64,000 nucleotides of DNA from Macrotis lagotis (taxonomy: Eukaryota > Chordata > Mammalia > Peramelemorphia > Peramelidae), in NCBI RefSeq assembly GCF_037893015.1, contig NC_133666.1:622213156-622277155 (forward strand), in the 5' to 3' direction. The notes beneath the pieces are model-generated. The model had not been told where the DNA came from. It was given only the letters and a program-made list of their open reading frames with translations, and ran no database searches. The position numbers and the translations under genes were made by a program. Below, piece by piece: positions 1 through 10,800 of this stretch. Within the stretch, counting starts at the first letter, position 1, and every line of letters begins with the position of its first letter.

Positions 1-529
1 ACCGTATATGTTCAGATTCATTTTATGATTATTCTCTATATTATCTATGTCATCATGTACAGATATAGTTATTCATTTTATGTTTATCCTCTATAGTTAT
101 TTATGTCATCAGAATATATACTTTTCTGGTGAGTGGGTACTTTCATTCTCCTTAGTCATGCTGACTCATCCTGAGACTGCTCTCAGGGCTGGAGGCCACC
201 TGTATTCCCAGAGGCCCACCTCTCTTTCCCAGGTGGGTGGTGCCTCAGAAAGAGATAAAACTATCACCTCACCCCTGGCTGCCTCAGGTTCCTCTACTAA
301 TTCCTCAAACTAATATTTGTACAGTGCTTACTTAGCAAACTTCTGGGTGCATAGTAGGCACTTAATAAAGGATTGCTTCCTTTCTTCTTTCCCAAGGGCA
401 GCCTCCATTTCCTAGAAGGACCCAGGCCAGCCAGTCAGTCCTCATTCTCCTCCAGCCCTGTCCCTAAGTGGACTTTAAAACCATGTCCCTAATGGACACT
501 TCCCTTCTCCTACTTTCTTTCTTTTTTCT

Positions 530-666
530 TTTTTGTTTTTTGCAAGGTTATGGGGTTACATGACTTGCCCAAGTTAGTAAGTATCAGTGTTTGAGGTCAC
601 ATTTGAACTCAGATCTTCCTGACTCCAGGGTGGGTGCTCTATCCTTTGAATTACCTAGCTGCCCCC
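530..666 (-). mobile_element. tRNA-derived marsupial SINE, diverged
   Basis: TTTTTTGCAAGG..ATGGGGTTACATGACTTGCCC at one end and TACCTAGCTGCCCC at the other; the middle lacks the CACAGCTAGG block. Confidence 0.8.
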
Positions 667-1579
667 ACCCCCACTTTTAAATTTCCTTTTGTGTATTATC
701 TTCCCCCAAGAGAATAGAAGCACCTCCAAGGCAGAGAAGATTTTTTTTATAAGAGGGCAGAGAGAAATATTGTAATTTTCCCTCCTTTTTCTGTATTTAG
801 AGATAAATGTTATAATCCTTTTCTTTTTCTGATTTGTTACAATTCTTTCTTACAAGCAAATTCCTACAAGGAATAGGTATTCTGTTAAAATAGTTCATCT
901 TTTGAAGCTGTTAAACCTTCCTATTTTGGAAACTAGCATCTCCAGGTTATCTCACCAGGCTTTCCTGGTCATACACCATAAATTCCTCAAGGCTACCTAG
1001 TGTAAACAAAGACCCTAACTCTCAGTTAACACTGAGTTAACGTCAAGGAACTATAATTTCTTAACCAAATCTATATAATTTTTAATTCTCCAGACACACC
1101 CAAGAACATAATCTTATGCCACTCTTCAGTCCCTCCTGGTGCCACCCCAAATCTCCCCTAACTCCTCTCTGCACAGCAGGTGGGCTACACTCCCTTTGAA
1201 AGTTTTGCTCACCCTCTCCCAACTGCTGAATTCAGTTGATCTTAGGTAATCTCTCTGTTTACTTAGAGCTGTATTCTCTTCTTCTTCCCTCCCCCTTTCT
1301 GTCTTCTTTACTGTCCTGGATATTCTCACCAACCCATCTTGTAGCTATTTCTTCTTTGTTTAAACTTTACAAATTCTTAAAACCAACTCATTCTCTTTAC
1401 CTTGCCACTATTCCTAAAGAACTCAGTGAAGTAACTTGTAACTGTTTGCACTAACCTATGAATTAAAATTTATGTCTTTTCTGACCCTCCTAAATCAGAG
1501 AAACTTATGATTTCTTCACTGATAAACAAACTCCCACCAAACTTGCAAGCCCTCTCCCGGAGCAATTCTCCCTGCTACC

Positions 1580-1738
1580 TTCCCTCCTCCCTTCCTTCCT
1601 CCCTTCCTCCCTTCCTCCCTTCCTTCCTTCCTTCCTTCCTTCCTTCCTTCCTTCCTTCCTTCCTTCCTTCCTTCCTTCCTTCCTTCCCTTCCCTTCCCTT
1701 CCCTTCCCTTCCCTTCCCTTCCCTTCCCTCTTCCTTCC
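1580..1738. repeat. Polypyrimidine (TTCC)n/(CCCTT)n microsatellite
   Basis: An uninterrupted pyrimidine strand goes from irregular CCTCC units through pure TTCC (1620-1685) to CCCTT units (1686-1728). A mirror-symmetric purine-pyrimidine tract of this kind can form triplex DNA. Lys/Gly/Arg- or Ser/Phe/Pro-repeat open frames here are not genes. Confidence 0.95.
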
Positions 1739-2299
1739 TTCTTGAATAATTTCATCCCCTGTCCATTGCTGTTCTTCACACTTTTCCCGGGCTGGCTCAA
1801 TATTATCAAGCAGCTTCCCTGGACATTTTATAAAAAAGGCATGGTCAGTTAATGGTTTCACTGGTATTTATTAAGTTCCTACCATGTATGAAGCCCTGTG
1901 CTACATATTTTACAAATATTATCTCAGGCTCAGAGGGATGTCACTAAATTAAGGAGGTCTAAGAAAGGCTTCTTGTAGAAGATGGGGCTTTAATTGAGAC
2001 TGAAAGGAAGCCAGAGAAGGCAGGAGGTAAAATAGAAGTGAGAGAGTGTATTCCAGGAATGCAGGACAGCCAATGAAAATGCTTGGGAGTCGGGAGTCAG
2101 TCAGTCATGTGCAAGGAGAGTCATTAGGTCAGTGGAGGAGATTAAGGTGTAGAAGTTGGGAAAAGTAGGAAAAGTTATGAAGGGCTTTAAGAACCAAACA
2201 CAAAAAATTTTATATTTGATCTCAGAAGTAATAAGGTGCTACAAGAGTTGAATAGGGAGATGATATGGTCAGATTTGCACTCTAGACAATTTGATAGCT

Positions 2300-2520
2300 G
2301 AATGGACTATATATTATTGTAATCCTGGAATCAGAAGGACCTGAGTTCAAATATGGGTTCAGATACTTGCTGGCTGTGGGATCCTGGACAAGTCACTTTA
2401 TCTGTTTGCTTCAGTTTCCTCATCTGTAAAACGGGAAAGTAATAGCAACTGCCTTCCAGGGCATGAAGGTTACATGAGATGTGCATCACTTGGCATAGTT
2501 AGTACAGAGCAAGCACCATG
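2300..2520 (+). mobile_element. MIR
   Basis: GACCTGAGTTCAAATATGGG, GGACAAGTCACTTTATCTG, TCAGTTTCCTCATCTGTAAA; the core MIR order. Confidence 0.75.
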
Positions 2521-2676
2521 GTAATGTTGACTGTGTCTTGGAGGAAAGACAGACTAGAGTCAGGGAGACCAATCAACAAGCTTCTGCAACAGTCCAGTGG
2601 GGAGGCCAAGAGGCCACCTCAAAGAACCCTAGATGGAGGAAAGATGTTAATTTAAAAAGACAAGATCTCCCATTGC

Positions 2677-2821
2677 ATTTTTTTTGTACTCAAGGCAATG
2701 GGGTCAAGCAGCTTGCCCAAGGCCACACAGCTAGGTAATTATTGTCTGAGGCTGGATTTGAACTCAGGTCCTCCTGATTCCAGGGTCAGTGCTCTATCCA
2801 CCATGCCACCTAGCTGCCCCC
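2677..2821 (-). mobile_element. Marsupial SINE
   Basis: CAAGGCAATGGGGTCAAGCA to CACCTAGCTGCCCC; flanked by a short TGCATTTT repeat that may be a target-site duplication. Confidence 0.9.
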
Positions 2822-3091
2822 TGCATTTTGGGTCACAGCTGGTCCTCCTGACCTCTGTCTTGCCATCAGACTTGAATGACTCTACCACATTCAAATCCAA
2901 TTTATGGGCAAGTCAAGATGCCACCTTCATGATGTCATTGGTTCTCTTATAAGAGAACCAGGTTGCTGGTGGTGTGCCAGAGGAGAGAAGGGAACATTTA
3001 GAAGAGGACATGATGCAGGCAGAAAGACAGGACTTGACAACTGACTGGGGATGGGGTTGGAGGGCTGGGAGAGTGAGAATTGAACATGATA

Positions 3092-3234
3092 CCTTGGTTG
3101 TGAACCAGTGGTATTCAAGTGATAGAGAAATTAAGAAGAGGTGAGGGTTTGAGGGGAATGATCCCTTGGCTGTAAACCAGTGATATTCAAGTGATAGAGA
3201 AATTAAGGAGAGGTGAGAGTTTGAGGGGAACGCT
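3092..3234 (+). repeat. 71-72 bp tandem duplication
   Basis: Two adjacent copies share CCTTGG.TGT.AACCAGTG, GTATTCAAGTGATAGAGAAA and GAGGTGAG.GTTTGAGGGGAA, with few differences. The duplication lies inside an older interspersed repeat. Confidence 0.8.
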
Positions 3235-4119
3235 GTTTAGTTTTGAACATGTTAAATTGAAGATGTCTTATGGGACATCAAGTATAAGATGGACAGTTGG
3301 AGATGGGAAAATGGAGCAGGAGAGAGTGGTTAGAGCTGGACCAAAAGATCTGAGAGTCCTCGGCATTGAGGTGATAATTGCAACATGGGAGTTGATAAAA
3401 ATCATTATGTGAAATAATATAGAAGGAAAAGAGAAGGGGCCCAGGATAGAGCCTCAGGGAACCCTATGATCAATGCTTTTTATTAAGTGACCCATAGTGT
3501 TATTTCCCCTCTTATGGTAGGAATAATATTCTAAGGTCCTACTCTATTCAGGCTAGGCTAGTTTCTCTTTCTTTTAAAAATTTTTTTTATGTATTTTTAA
3601 TTTAAATACAAAAAGACAAAAAAAATTTCCATGAATATTGCACAGTATAAAAAGAGGATTCAGTATGAAACCATGAATCTCCATTTCACAGTTTACTTTT
3701 TAAAAAATGGAATAAATGCTACACTACACTTTCAGAATTACCCTGCTTCTTTTTGAGCTTTTTTTTTGGGGGGGTTCTCTTCTGTGAACCTTCCTCCCTA
3801 TTCCACACTAGAAAAGACTACCATTTTTGGACACAGATATGTGTTTTAAACCAGCAAGGTCAACACAGAGGCAAGGAAGGTGCAACCAAATTAACTGATG
3901 CAGTATGCTTGCCTAGATCCTTAGCCTGCATTGGCTAAACTAAGTAAACTTCCTGTTGTTAATTGTTAGATGGTCTACAAATGTCTCAGGTTATTCCAAT
4001 TGTCATAACTGAAGCCTAGATCAGCCTGGGACAGGCTCAGTCTTCAACACATGCTAAATGGAGAGGGAAGAAGTGATAGGAGATGTCAATGCTGCGGGTA
4101 GGGTAGAAGGCGAAAAGTG

Positions 4120-4400
4120 AATATAATCTATATAGTGCCTACTTTGTGCCAGGTCCTTTGCTATCTTTTTTTAAACAAATTTAATAAATTTAACAAATAT
4201 CATCTCATTTGAGCCTTATAACAACACGGGTAAGTGATCATTATCTCTATTTTACAGATGAGGAAACCAAGGCAAACATTAAATGATTTGTTTGGGGTCA
4301 CACAGGTAGTATGTGCCTGAAGCTGACTTTGAACAGGTTCCAGGCTGGTATTTGCTGTATTACTAGTTGCTTCTGAGTAGAGAGGAAAAGATTAAAAAGG
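4120..4400 (-). mobile_element. MIR
   Basis: TATTTTACAGATGAGGAAAC and GGGGTCACACAGGTAGTATG, reverse orientation, 380 bp from exon B of the IQANK1 candidate. Confidence 0.7.
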
Positions 4401-4505
4401 GATTGTGAGAGAGGGATAGCTTGGCAATATATACTATGGATCCTAGGATCCCAGAGCTAAGTGGTCATTTCTGTCTCCCACCAGAAGAGGGAGACTACAT
4501 ATAAA

Positions 4506-4506
<1 letters not shown>

Positions 4507-4549
<43 letters not shown>
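4507..4549. repeat. (CA)n microsatellite
   Basis: About 21 perfect CA units, 230 bp from exon B of the IQANK1 candidate. Confidence 0.97.
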
Positions 4550-4553
<4 letters not shown>

Positions 4554-4781
4554 TAGAAGACTGAGTTTCAGATCCAAGGCACTTCCACATCCCTTTTCCT
4601 GAGTCTGCCTTTACTAAATTTCCATTTACCTCACCTAAACTGGGCTCCCCTGTCCAGGAAGGAGACACACATAGCCTTGCATTCAGGAATTCCTCACTCT
4701 AAGGGTAAACACTCAGCCTAACAGCACAGGAGCCTTCGTGGTACTCTAGCAGATTTGCGATAACTCTATTCCTGTTCTTAC

Positions 4782-4868
4782 CTTTGGGTCCAGTGGGTTG
4801 AATTGGAATAGAAGGCACTGGTTGAACTGTTGTTGGCTTTGCAGGAGTTTTACCTGTGGTGGACTTCT
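4782..4868 (-). CDS. IQANK1: IQANK1 candidate, coding exon B (87 nt)
   Basis: On the minus strand the sequence reads TCCTCAAACCAG, then the exon, then AAAG and GTAAGA. With the single G left over from exon A, the first codon becomes GAG and the exon encodes EKSTTGKTPAKP and a further Pro/Thr/Gln-rich stretch ending TGPK. Exon length is a multiple of three with phase-1 introns on both sides, so it could be skipped without a frameshift. Confidence 0.55.
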
Positions 4869-7800
4869 CTGGTTTGAGGAAGATAGTTGTTAGTAATAGG
4901 AATGGGAAGTATGGCCCCCAGTGCCCCACCCCAAGAGTCACAGTCATGTTTATGGGGCTCTTAAGTGGTTCCCAGCGTCTGCCTTTAATGGGGTCCCCCT
5001 GTACTCAACAGCCTTAACAAGTCAACTCCATATGCACCAATATTAACAGCAAAACCCCACATAACATCATTAATTAGTAAATGTCATAGCACTTCTCCAT
5101 TAAAGGGATTCCTCATCAGGGAAAGATTCAATAATTCCACTAAACAAATGTTTATTAAGCACCTACTATGTTTAATAGTAAGTAACAGGAACTCTCTGCT
5201 GGGAATTAGAGATATAAAGATGAAAAAGCAAAAAGTTACTGCCTTTAAGTAACTTATCTTCTAATGAAAGAGCACATGGACATAGCTAAGTATGATATAA
5301 GGCTAAGGTATGTCTAGAGTCAAAGAAGAGATCCAGAAAAAGTAACATGAAACTTAGGAGGGAAGACCACTTGGGGTGTGGGGAAGCTGAAGAACCAAGA
5401 GTAGCTGAAGTCTGTTTGGCAGAGGAGGGTGGTGTTGGGAGGGGTGTTAAGAATGAGGTTGATGGGGGCAGCTAGGTGGCACTGGCCCTGGATCAGGAAG
5501 ACCTGGGATCAAATCCAACCTCAGATACTTAATAATTGCCTAGCTGTGTGACCTTGGTTGAGTCACTTAACTCCATTGTCTTAAATAAATAAAAAAGAAT
5601 GAGGGTGAGGAATAACTTGCAGTTCAGCTTGGCTACTACATCAGTTGTATGAAAGGGTACTAGTGGGAGATGTGTTAGGAAAAGTCATTTGAAGAGATGA
5701 GAGAGGGAGTTGTCAAAGGTTTTTGAATAAAAGAGTTACTTAGGCACTCTAACTACTAAATATATTACCAGGATAGTAATATAAAGCATAGACTAAAAGG
5801 AAAGAAACTGGAAGTGCAGATATGAAATATCTGTTATTGGATAAATTTTGTTTTCTGATTTAAAGGCTTTCTATAGTCAATCAATCAAAATTTATTATTA
5901 CCATTCTAGGTACTAGGCAGAGCACTAAGGATATACAATAAATAGGGAATCATTGATAGAGGTAAAGCACTAGAATTAAGAGGAATTTGGAAAGATATCC
6001 TATAGAAAAGTGGGACTTTAGTGGAGACTTAAAGAATCCAGGAGGTCAGTAGTTGGAGTGGAGAAGGGAGAATGTTCCAGGAACAAGGGACAGTCAGAAA
6101 AAAATTTACAGCATTCAAGGATGGACTGTCTTGTTCATGGAATAGCCAGGAGGCCAGGTACACTGGATCAAAGAGTACATGCCAGGGAGCAGGGCAGGTT
6201 ATGAAAGACTTTGAATGCCAAACAGCTTTCTTCTTTGTTATTGGAGGGAATAAGCCAATGGAGTTTACAGAATAGAGGGATAACACATTTGGATCTATGC
6301 TTTAGGAAAACCACTTTAGTGTCTGGACTGTAGTTGAGAGATTTGAGGCAGATTGATCCACCACCAGCTATTAATCAAGGTGTGAAGTGATGAAGGCCTG
6401 CACCAGGATGGGAACGGTGTTAGAAGGCAGAGGGGTGTATTTGAGAGATTTTGTAAAGAAAGCTCGGAAATGAGGGGTGGGGTGATAGTGGGGAATTCAA
6501 GATGACTCCTAGGGGAGACTTAGATTCAAGCCCTGCCTCACTTCCTAGCCCTATGATCTTGTACATATCAGTCGGCCTCTCTGGCCTCAGTTTCTCATCA
6601 TCAGGAGATGAAAATATATCTGTTACTTCAGAGGGTTGTTTAATGCTAAAGTCTTAGAGTGTTACATTTGTCAGTCACTGTGATTACTGTTGATGAGGGC
6701 CTGAACTAGGCCCTGAATCTGAATGGGAAAAGGGGATAGATTTAAGAGATGTTGTAGAGATATAACCAATTAGAACTGATTGCTGACTGCATATGGAGGA
6801 TAAGGAAGTGCAAAGGGTCACAAGAGCATAGGTTTAGAGCCGGGAGAAACTTGTTTATCTAGACCAACCCCCCCATTTTACAGATGAGGAGACTGAGGCA
6901 AACAGAACTAAGGGACTTGCTCAGGGTCACACAATTAATAAGTGACAAGAGCCAGAATTTAGAACCAGACTCCGAATCTAGCACCCTACACCAACCACAC
7001 TCCAGCTCCAAATTATGTTTCAATTCCAGTCTGGGGAAAATTTGGACATGTCTGGGCCACTGGCCAAGAACCCAGACTCAGCCTTGACTTCCAAGAGCTA
7101 GTCCATCTCCCTCTGAAGAGGTAGCCTTGGCTTCTTCCCATAAAGCATAAAGAGGAAACTGAAGCCCAGAAAAGATCAGTGATTCACTGGGCCACCAAGT
7201 AAACTAGGGGCATGGGAAGGGGGTTGGGTTAGGGGACTCACGATAGAAGTAGCTTCAGTGCCCACTGGCACTAGACTGGGAGGTGAGGCAGCACCTATGG
7301 TTTCCCTCTCCTTCTTATGCCCATACTACAGTCACAACTACTTTCTCCAACACTCTGCTTGTCCTGCCAAGCACACCCCTCCCCCCCAGGGCTCCTCTTC
7401 TTGCCTCTTCTCAGGACCAATGCCGAGAGGGAAGAAAGGGAGGGGAGGGTGTGGAATCAGGGAGGGGGGAGGGGTCTGGGAGGCCAAACCTGAAGGGCCG
7501 GTAGGTTGGGGAGTTTATTGAGCTCTGGGCGTTGGTATGACTCACCCAAAACAGACTGGTGGGAAGAAATGAGGAAGGGGAGGATTGAGGTTTTACTGTT
7601 AGAGCCCTCACCCATACCCCTTCTTTAGAACTATTTGTTTCTCCTGGGCCCCACCCAATTATACCCCTTAGCCCCCTCTCTCCTATTTTTCTCCTCTCCT
7701 TAGGACCAGTCTCTATTGGGTCTTTTTATATACTTATGTACTTTACATACCCATGTACTTTAGCTTATGTTTTGGTTAAAGTTGTCCCCTTTCCACACTC

Positions 7801-10800
7801 ACAAAAGCAAGGAAATCTTGAGCCTGTGTGAAATATCTTATCAAGTGATGGAGTGGTGAGGGAAGGGGGGAGAAAGAAGGAATTGCTGAAGCTGGTACAG
7901 GAGTCAGCACTTTTGGCATCCTAGGGTTTTCTCCTTGGATTTCCTGACTGCAAGATAAAGCTCACACTCATATATTTGGCATTCAAGGCCCTTCATAATC
8001 TGGATGGTCTGGTTTTATCTGCTCTTGTTCCAACTCTACATACTGCATGATTTCCCATTCCTAGATTCTCAGACCAAGAAGGGACCTCTGAAGTCTAATC
8101 TAATCCAACCCATAGATGAGTGGGAGTTCCTTCTGCAATATTCCCAGCAAGCAGTCATTCAGTATCTGACATCTTGCCTGAATCTGCCTCCCTTGAGCTT
8201 CCAGCCTTTGCTCCTCATTCTGCCCTCTTAGACCAACCTCTTCTACCTTGAAACTCTTTTAAAACTTGAGGGCAATGTTTACACTTTACCTCAGCTGGCT
8301 GCTCACAGCTCTCAAACACATCTTGCACTTTTGGGACTTCCAAACATTTGCTCACTCAAGTGCCCTCCACTAACCCCAAGTCTATTGGTCATTATAGGTT
8401 GTCTATAGGCTCAGGTTCCCTCAGTGATCAGCAGTTCTCTCAGTTTCTTTATCTCTCACGACTGTCCTAGTCTATACAGATCCCTCCCTTCCTATTTGTT
8501 GCATTGCTCTGAACCCATGGAGCTCAAAGTGTATCTCCATCTGTCTCACTACTCATTTAATACTGCGCATGTGCCTCCTGGTACTGTTAGTAATCTTTTG
8601 TTGTATATGTCCAGAGGGATCATGGTATAAAAGAAAAAAGCCCTGAAAGTGGAATCATGAGTGGCCTGGGTTTGAATTTAACCTTTGATATTTCCTAGGA
8701 ATCTAGTCCTGGGCAAGACACTTAAACTCTGAACCCAGGTCTCCTACTTTACCTGTTGGTGTGAAGATCAAATGAGATAATGTATGTAAAACGCTTTGTA
8801 AACCTTTTATTAACGACTCGATGTGTCAGCTCTAATCTCCTCAAATAGCTCTGAGCATAGGGATTATACTCTCTGGACTGCATTCCCACAGTCTGTGCCC
8901 ACAGACTTCAGAATTATGGGATTTCCGGTTGATTCCCTGGTCAGTAAGGGCTCAGCCTGAAGGCTGGGAGGCTGAAGGGTTTGGTAGTCAGTAGAATTAG
9001 GGAGAGTTTAGGCTTTGGGTTTCTACTGTCAGTGAGGATCTGGGACTTCTCTGAATTCCTAGGATTTGGGGAATTTTAAGATCATTTAGAGGAATGAGAC
9101 TTGTGCAGTGTTACCCCAGTGGGAAAGTTAGAATTCAAATTCAGGTCCTCAGTTCAATGTTCTTTCCTTTTTCACCACACTACCTTTCAAAATTACGATA
9201 TCCTAAGTTAAAGACCATTTTTTAAACTGCTACACTATTTGAACAGCTATTTTATGATCAGTGGTTTGTCACTACAAAAGCAAGTGGTCAGTGAGGGTTC
9301 AAGGCATCATTGCTCCCCAAGGATCCAGGGCACACAGGCTAAGTGAAGGTTTTGGGTTTGAGTTTCCCGGTTCAGCAGCAGGGGGTTGAAGTGACTCCAT
9401 ATAAGGCAGTGGGTACACGCCCAGCTCAGATACAGGACCCAACAAGTTGCTGTAAACACATTGTCAGATCCTGACTCTGTGAAAGCTGCCTCTCTTGCTC
9501 TGTCTCTCTGTAGCCTACCTTGGTTTGGCTAATCAGGCCTGTGGCCCATAAAGTCCCTGCTGCCATGTGTCAGCCTGTTAGTCAGCCTCTGAGGCCTGAC
9601 TGAGAGGCGGCAGCTCGGAGTCCCTATAAACTCTCAACCTAGCCTGGCCTAGCCCCAGCCTTCCTGGGCTGAGACAGACACTCGGAAGGCTTTCAGGCAA
9701 GAGCTGCCGGCTGGAGGACCAGGAGGGTGCTTGGGGGAGAGGCAGACGGACCAGACAGGATACCGGCTGGCTGACAGGCAGGCAAGCACGGGAGCAGGGG
9801 GGGGGGGAGCCTGAGGGCTGGCCTATCCTGGCACTCACCTCTGGGAGTCTGTGCTACCCCAATACTATCTTTGCTGAAGACTAGTCAGAGATAACCCTTT
9901 GGTCAACATGACCAGACCCTCTGGGGTGTTAGGGAGTGAGAGGGGACTGTGATCAGTAGGGCAGGGCAGATAATCACTTTCAGGGTCAATAGCCTAAACT
10001 GGTCACCATGTCTGGGAAGCGAGGTCGGTCCCGCAGACCCCGCACTAAGAAACAGGGACGGGGTAGGAAGGCAGGGGTTGAGGCAGACTCTGTGATTGAG
10101 ACTAGGCCACTGGCCCCAGGGGGCCCCCAGGATGGGGCGGGTCAGGGAGAACACGTGATGGAGGAGATGGGTGAGATGGGCAAATCAGTTCCTATGGGGC
10201 ACCCTGGGCCAGTGGTCAGGTCAGATTGCTCAGGGGCGGTAGAGGTGGCAGAGGCTTCAACTGCAAGCACAGAACTGGTGTTGGTGACGGCCATGGAGCT
10301 GGGGGGATATGGGGCCATCTGCCCTGACCCAGCCCTGGCACAGGAAGTATTGAGACTCCAAGAGGTCCAGCTGTGTCTGGAGAGAGAGCAGCTCTTATTG
10401 GAGGACCGCCGGCGGCAGATCCAGCTGCAATTGCAGCTAGAGGAGCAACTATGGCGGGAAGAGCAACTATGGCAAGAGGAACAGCAATGGCTTGAGCAGT
10501 TACAAGAGGAGCACGCATGGGTACGGATGGAGGGGATTGAACTAGCCCTGGAGCTGGAACAGTTAAGGACAGCTGGCTTTGAAGAGCAGGAGGAACAGGT
10601 GCATGGTCAGGTAAGTCATTGAAAGAAGAACCAGGGTCTACAGTCAAAGGGTACCACTGGAAGCAGTTACTGATGGAACATCATCTGGGTAATGGGTTGG
10701 CAAATTTGTGATAGAACATGTTCTGGGAAGGGGCTTCTGAAAGACATGATGGAGCATGTTCTAAGCAGGAGTGGGGAGAGCTGGCAAACATTCGATAGAT

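Larger units (their letters stand above)
1860..3480. repeat. Old interspersed repeat, copy at left edge
   Basis: A family with TTTAATTGAGACTGAAAGGA, TATTCCAGGAATGCAGGACA, TATGAAGGGCTTTAAGAACC and GATATGGTCAGATTTGCACT. Relatives lie at 5940-6480, 18730-20250 and 62930-63250. I recognise the pattern as a dispersed mammalian repeat but do not name it. Interrupted here by a MIR and a SINE. Confidence 0.55.

Noticed and set aside
1505..1861. Open frames rich in Lys/Gly/Arg or Ser/Phe/Pro
   Set aside because: Translation of the polypyrimidine tract.
7225..7300. Minus-strand segment with donor TATC/GTGAGT as an extra IQANK1 exon
   Set aside because: It ends in phase 0, whereas exons A and B require phase 1 at both sides; one candidate acceptor also gives an immediate stop.
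9446..9459. X-box in the putative promoter of the 10008 exon
   Set aside because: GTTGCT-GT-AAACAC misses the consensus at one fixed position; only the forkhead-type TGTAAACA within it is a full match.
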